DNA from: Epinephelus fuscoguttatus
Taxonomy: Eukaryota; Chordata; Actinopteri; Perciformes; Serranidae
Direction: 5' to 3'
Assembly (NCBI RefSeq): GCF_011397635.1
Contig: NC_064760.1
Coordinates: 25,989,356-26,053,355 of the forward strand
DNA length: 64,000 nt
The translations under genes were made by a program, and so were the position numbers. Numbering within the stretch: position 1 is the stretch's first letter; each line of letters starts with the position of its first letter. Below the pieces are notes generated by a model, which saw nothing but the letters and a program-made list of their open reading frames with translations, was not told the origin of the DNA and made no database searches. Below, in pieces: positions 44,336-64,000 of this stretch.

Positions 44336-46688
44336 TGAATGTTCTGTAATATTAAAACCACAGTTTATTCGTCTTCAGAAACTATATATATTCGATCAAT
44401 AGTGTTCCCAAAGAGAAAGCAACCAGCTAAATCATTCCTCCATGGAAAACACTGTCACATTACACTGGCAGTCTGTCTGTGCCGTGAAAGTGCTCTTGCA
44501 TGCAGCCTTAATGATGTTTGGGAAGCACAGACTGGTTAATTACAGCGTTCTCTGAAGAAACGTCAATGATCAGGCAGTCTGTACCTTAGAAGCTGGCAGT
44601 TTAGTCAGCAGTTAACATTGTGACTGATCAGGTTTAATTAATTGTGGAAGCCAAATCCGTGATCACTATTATACTGTTAATTATCTGCCCAAGGATTGGC
44701 GATATCTGTGTGTTTTTTTTTTGTTTTGTTTTGTTTTTTGGTGGTATTGGTGTGATTTCCTCTACCGAATGATGTGTTGCAGATAACGATCATGAATATT
44801 GCAGTATTACCTGTATCATGAGATCAAGCAATGTGATTGTACCGCTGTGATTAATGCTATAATCACTTCTTCTCTAAATGTCAGTAATGCTTTGAATTAA
44901 GCCTGTTTATACTTTCTGTCTTTATATCCTATTCGTGTTTGATGTGTCCCACTTTTACCCGACCTGCAACGGCCTAGATTTCCCTTGGGAACATTAACTT
45001 TCATCTACACTAATCGAATCCCCTTTGATTTGAACAAATTCCTCGATGCCTGCTGGCCAGAGCTATAACAGGTGTCTGCTGGTGTCTGTCTGCCTTTGTA
45101 AAGCTTACATGCAGTTTTCCCCTCACTTCAGTTGTTCCCTGTCAGTGTCCATATATCTGTGCTGAGTCAACTGTGCATTTAGCCTATAGTCCTGCCTAGC
45201 TTGGCAGCAAGTGAAGGATCGTACATACGCTGTGCCTGCTGCAACTGAAATGGGTTTTGGTTATGATTAATGGCCCCTTCATAGTGTTCCTTAGCTTGAT
45301 GTGTGTGTTGTGAATCAGTGCACCAGACGTTGAGGTAAAAAAGATACTGGAGAAAAACATCAAAGTGCCACTGTTAGCCAAGGCAGCCTCCAAGCTAACA
45401 CAGCAGAGCCTGTATTTTTCTCAGAGGGAAAGGTGTTGCGGGATATTTGTTGCACAAGGTGTTTATGTGCTGTGTTAAATTTGTGGCCTAAAATCCGTGC
45501 TGCCTGCGTGTCAAGGGAAGCTTTAATTTTATTCAAATTAAGCACAGCCAAGGCCCTAGCATGTTGTTTCTGCAGCACCTGCATTTCAAACAATTATGCA
45601 ATCAAGCGGGAAAAGCTCTGCTCGCATGCCATGATAAAAATATTCATCAAAAAATATCTGTCAGTCCCTCGGTGGGGATGTCTTTGACGAGGCCACGGGG
45701 AAGATGGAAGAAGCCCAGGAAAGGGCAGAGGAGTGAGGGAATGTCAGGAGCATAAAAGAAAGACAAAGCCACGGAAAATGGAAATAGTGAGCGAGGCACA
45801 AAGAAAGTAAAGGTCTTTGCAGCTCTCCCTTTGGGTGTAGCGAGGGAGCCAGCTGGACGCGCAAGGAGGAGAAAAAGCCGGGGAGGCAGAGGAAGAAAGT
45901 AGATAGAGATGAGAAGGATTCATTTTTCATCTGAGTAATGCTTGTGGTTGCAGACCCACACCTACTACATCTAAAGCCTTTTTTTTTTCTCCAGTCTTTA
46001 TGCATTTACAAAGCAACACAGACAGCGAGAGAGATGGCATGTCCAAGAGAGATTTAAAAACAAACTGTTCAGAATAAACCAATGTAGGACATAAACAAAA
46101 AAACAAGATGAAAAGCAGAGACTCTGTGGGATTAGATAACACAATCAAATGAAGTCATAAACACAGTGGGAAATACCTCAACATGATGCATAAAATAACA
46201 AGGGAAATGATTGTTGTTGTAATGAAGATGAACTGGGTGATGAAGAAGTTTGCGTATGTGTGGTTGCATATGCTAATGTGTGTGTCTGAAGAGGCAGACA
46301 AGAGACTGTGGAGTTAATTTAACTGTTTTTTAATTTAAGTATTTAACCATATCAATATTGAAATGATTGAATGACGATGGTGACAGACTTAACTGCACCA
46401 TGATAGTTTAGTTTAGTTTATTAGCACATACATGCGTAGTAAATACAGGAAAAATAAATTAAAATATTGTGTAGGAGAGGTTAGAAGCCAAAAATTGCTT
46501 ATGAAGATATCTCCTCTATTAAATAACATCAATCATACATACAAAGAAAAGGGTCAAAATGGAGATTGCAAATAAACATTATTATAGATAAACATTAGAT
46601 AAACATTATTAAACTATTACTGACAATATTGTCAATAGTTTATAATTCCTGTCTTTGCCAATTTCTGTTATATTGCATTTATTTATAT

Positions 46689-47299
46689 CAGATTTCCTGC
46701 AGATCCTTAAAAAGTCTTAAAAGGCATTAAATTCTTCACATAATAATGTATTAAAATGGCTTAAATCAATCTTTCAAAAGTCTTAAAATGCTAAGACACA
46801 GGGAGAACGGTTTTATGGATCCTTTTTTTCCTGACTATGCGTTCTAAAATCTCAAAATAATTGGTAGCATCTACTTTATGAAAATAATTTACTGAATGCC
46901 TGTTGCATTGATGTCATGCAGATCAGATAGCAAAACCAGTAACTTATTTGCATGAATGCACGAAGCAGAGGATCCACTGTCTGCTAGTTAGCTGTAACTG
47001 TACCCTGGAAGACATGGGGAAGTGCAGATCAAATAAAAATGGGCCCTTTAGCCAAGATTTCGTGGCATGGCTAAAACCGGTACAAGACAATGCATATGAG
47101 GCTCAAACTGGCACAATTGAAATCAAGGCAGTGGAATCCAAAATGTCTCCAGAAAGTGATGTTTAATATAATAAACGTGAGCAAAACTGTCCCTAAGTAA
47201 TCAGTGGCGTGCCTTTTTTTTTGTCTTAAATTTCATTATGAGTGGCATTTAAAAGAAGTTTTCAAATGTCTAATTTGCCTTGAGCTGTAGGAACTCGGT
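46689..47299 (+). mobile_element. hAT-like element, family copy 2, with transposase relic
   Basis: Left CAGATTTCCTGCAG, right CTGTAGGAACTCGG, edges shared with copies at 677 and 58961. A short frame (46948-47166) encodes QRIHCLLVSCNC..FSQDFVAWLKPVQDNAYEAQTG..IKAVESK. This matches the relic in copy 3 and resembles the BED-finger region of fish hAT transposases. It lies in mapk9 intron 1. Confidence 0.65.
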
Positions 47300-48890
47300 A
47301 TGTGTACAAAATGGGAAGGAATAAAATGTTTAGCAAATAATATATTTTGATAAAACCATCTACAGTATTTGTATGTTTTCTATAAAATTGCTACAAAAGC
47401 CATAGAGTTTTAAGACTAATTTTGCCAACGTTTTTTTTTTTTTTATTTATGAAAAATTAATCATCCTTGGCTGCAACAATATATTTGTTTTATTAATTTA
47501 TTAATTTAAAATTTATTTGTTAACAACTCGTTTATTTTTTGAAATAGCACATATCCCAATATAAGAGCTTTAAGTTTGAACTTCAAGACTACTAAGATTT
47601 GTTTCTTTAATCACCAGCCATAATTATACTACTGCTACTACTTAGGATATAATAGTGATAGTGATATACACTGTCAGTTAATTTGGTAATAATGTACATT
47701 GTGCAGTGTTCCTTCTCTCCATTAATAATTTCATATTAAAGGTCACTAACAGTGAAGTCTGTAGCTGCCAGTTGGTCCACGTCTACTTACCGATGTAGCT
47801 CACTGCTCACCCACTTCAGCTCTTTGTAATGCTGTCACAGTGTCAAAGCTGAGACTGAGTAGCTTTTATAATTCACGCGGCTGGAGGTGTTTTTTGGCTC
47901 TATTCGATTCTAGCCTCTCCCCCACTGCTGCTTTCTTTTTAGCGCTTTGTCTCCCTGACCATGAAAACCAGCGAGTGTTTGTGTCCTTGTTGCCTGTCAA
48001 ACAGACAAGGCTAAAATATCATACTCCATTTAACCTGTGGCTGTTTTCTGAAGGAATGACAAACAGCCATGACTGCTCGCTGTTGCATAGCTACACAATT
48101 GTGGGCCCTCGCCCACACACACACACATACGCACAAACCCTGGCCAAGAATAATACTCCTCCTCCACTTCCTGCCTGAGGAATCAATGCTAATACTGACA
48201 TTTTCTTATGAACACACTAATGCATCACGTGTTAACATCAACATGTATCAGTTACCATGTGCTTATGTCATGCTGATGGCTGTACACACACTTGTCGCAG
48301 AGCTGGATGCTGTTCAAAGAATGATGAACATGTTTAAGCCTCACACTGCCTGCATCTGTGTGTGTGTTATGTATGTGTTTACTGAGCATGAGTGTGTCAG
48401 CATGAGTTTAGAGATGGCAGTGAGAGCCTCGGGAACTCCAAGCTGTCAGCTGCCTCTGTTCTCCACTACACACACACCAAAACATTTACAGCCTCGACTT
48501 CAGCTCCAATTCACTGTTACCGTTGTCAGATGAACAAACTGGGCAGAAAGCAGTCATAGATTGGTTGGCTGTGGGACTGGGCTGAAAATGAAGCGAGTGA
48601 TGCCAGGGACTGACAGATGGAACCATATTAGGCCCTGCCATTCACCGTGGATCATTTAAGTGATTCAGTGGACTGGAAAAAAAGGTTTCAGGTTCCTTTT
48701 TATAAGCGTAATAACCTCATCATGCTGACGTAGGCCTATTAGCACGCTTTAAATTGTTTACCATTCTGTACCACCATTAGGAGATAGATGATTTTGTGTA
48801 TAGGCATGCTGTTTGGGTGTTTATCTTTTGTTCTTTTTTTGTCCTCTGTGTGCTTTGTTGACCCCCTGTAGACAGCGCTGGTGGTCCTGA

Positions 48891-62836
<13,946 letters not shown>

Positions 62837-64000
62837 ACACAGTCCGTGGCCACGTCCGTCTGCCTGCCTCAGTCCTCCCCTCCCATTTACAGTATCCAAA
62901 TATCAATCACCCATCACCTTCCCTTTTCTCTTTACTCCATCTGACCCCCGTTTTCTTGTTTGTTTGTTTTTTCCCCCCTTTTTTGTCCTGTGTTTTTCTT
63001 CTTTCCTCTTTAACGTCAACGAATAGGTCTATTTTTCTAATTTTTCCATGTGTGATGTTGCGGATCTTGTCGAACGTCTTCAACATCAAACTTTGTTTTG
63101 GACTGCTGCCTGGAGGTCAGAGCTGTCGATTCTGTCGGTAGGGTCAAACGTTTATCTTTCTCTTCTTTGTGGATGTTGTTTACCTTCATCAAGTACATAT
63201 GATGTATGCATCCATGTTGATTTTCAGGTTACCAGGAGTAGGTGGGGATTGTTGTTTGTTCCATATGCCTGTATTTTAATAGTTTTATTTTTTTAGCGAA
63301 TATTACGTTGAGTCCAGAGGTTATCAAATCAAAGCAGACGCGCACTGAACATAGACCACAGCTGCCAGCTGCTCTCATGCATGTTACGCCGATAAGAGCA
63401 AAAGCTTACCGTGAGTCGATGGCGCCAACCACTTGATGTCCATCTGACGATCAAACGCAGATCTCCACAGTGGTGCTTTCTGCACTGTTTTTGTTTTTTT
63501 AATTATTTGCCTCGAGTGATGTGGATTTTGAGCTTTTCCTCCTGACAGCTGGGGGAAGCTGTGGTTGCAGTGTTACACTTTTATTTCCTGATATAATGTA
63601 CTGTATGTAAAGATGATCTGACGCTCATAGTGGCCGTAGACCATTTCATTACTAAAAGATACGGTGTGCGCATTTTGTTAAAAATTTCAACATACCTGTA
63701 GAGCTATATATTGCACCCCCATTGGACAAAAGGTACCGACTAACAATGTGTATATCAAAAGAACATCGTAATCCTGTAAATTTTGGAGAGGCAAAAAGAT
63801 ACATGTATTTATTTTTGTGTTCTTGCAAAATGTTGCACACAATCACGTCGAGGCCAGTGTAAAATAAGCCTCTTGTCAGCGCATTTCATTGACAAACCAG
63901 TGCATTGGCTGATCCTTTTCTAAACCATTCCACTAGTACTGGAACAGTCACACAATTCATCATGAATAAGACATCATGTAGAACACATGTTAAGGCAGTA
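62837..64000 (+). other. mapk9: mapk9 3'UTR (continues past window)
   Basis: Non-coding sequence after TGA at 62834-62836. T-rich and AT-rich blocks are present and no canonical AATAAA was found before the window end, so the transcript end probably lies beyond it. Confidence 0.6.

Noticed and set aside
48069..48533. 154-codon frame upstream of mapk9 exon 2
   Set aside because: It runs through a CA microsatellite, has no homology and is in intron 1; the JNK N-terminus begins at 48903.

Overview
This is a vertebrate nuclear window, almost certainly from a teleost fish. It holds one partial and two complete multi-exon genes, all on the + strand: the 3' end of a KIAA1191 (p33MONOX) homologue, then gfpt2 (glutamine:fructose-6-phosphate transaminase 2), then mapk9 (JNK2). 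Identification rests on translated exons that join in frame across GT-AG introns and match the vertebrate families almost end to end. The fish assignment rests on short introns and on a dense load of DNA transposons of fish type: Tc1/mariner copies, hAT MITEs with 8-bp target-site duplications, a Harbinger-like element and SINE fragments. There is no prokaryotic gene, CRISPR array or phage-like system.

Layout: 1-2088 is intron of the first gene plus a decayed hAT copy. 2089-3803 holds the last three coding exons of the KIAA1191 homologue, followed by its 3'UTR. 4.1-17.9 kb is intergenic and repeat-rich, with a MITE at 4.9 kb, an isolated coding-like minus-strand exon at 7.6-7.9 kb, a decayed Tc1 at 10.9 kb and a 1.7-kb minisatellite-filled element at 15.7-17.4 kb. 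18,093-37,889 is gfpt2 (19 coding exons, 685 codons). 39.4-40.5 kb is a second, better preserved Tc1 copy. 40.8-41.1 kb is the GC-rich mapk9 promoter and noncoding first exon, with a palindromic CRE. 48,903-62,836 is the mapk9 coding region (420 codons), including the pair of mutually exclusive 72-nt kinase exons. The 3'UTR runs to the window end.

Function: Gfpt2 makes glucosamine-6-phosphate, the rate-limiting step of the hexosamine pathway that leads to UDP-GlcNAc. Mapk9 is a stress-activated kinase acting on Jun and ATF2. From general knowledge, gfpt2 lies directly upstream of mapk9 in the same orientation in human as well, so the head-to-tail pair is probably conserved synteny rather than an operon. 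The most informative sequence-level features are minor-spliceosome (U12-type) donors on both alternative mapk9 exons, tandem splice donors 5 nt apart near the mapk9 C-terminus, nested transposons with readable target-site duplications, and the orphan minus-strand exon.
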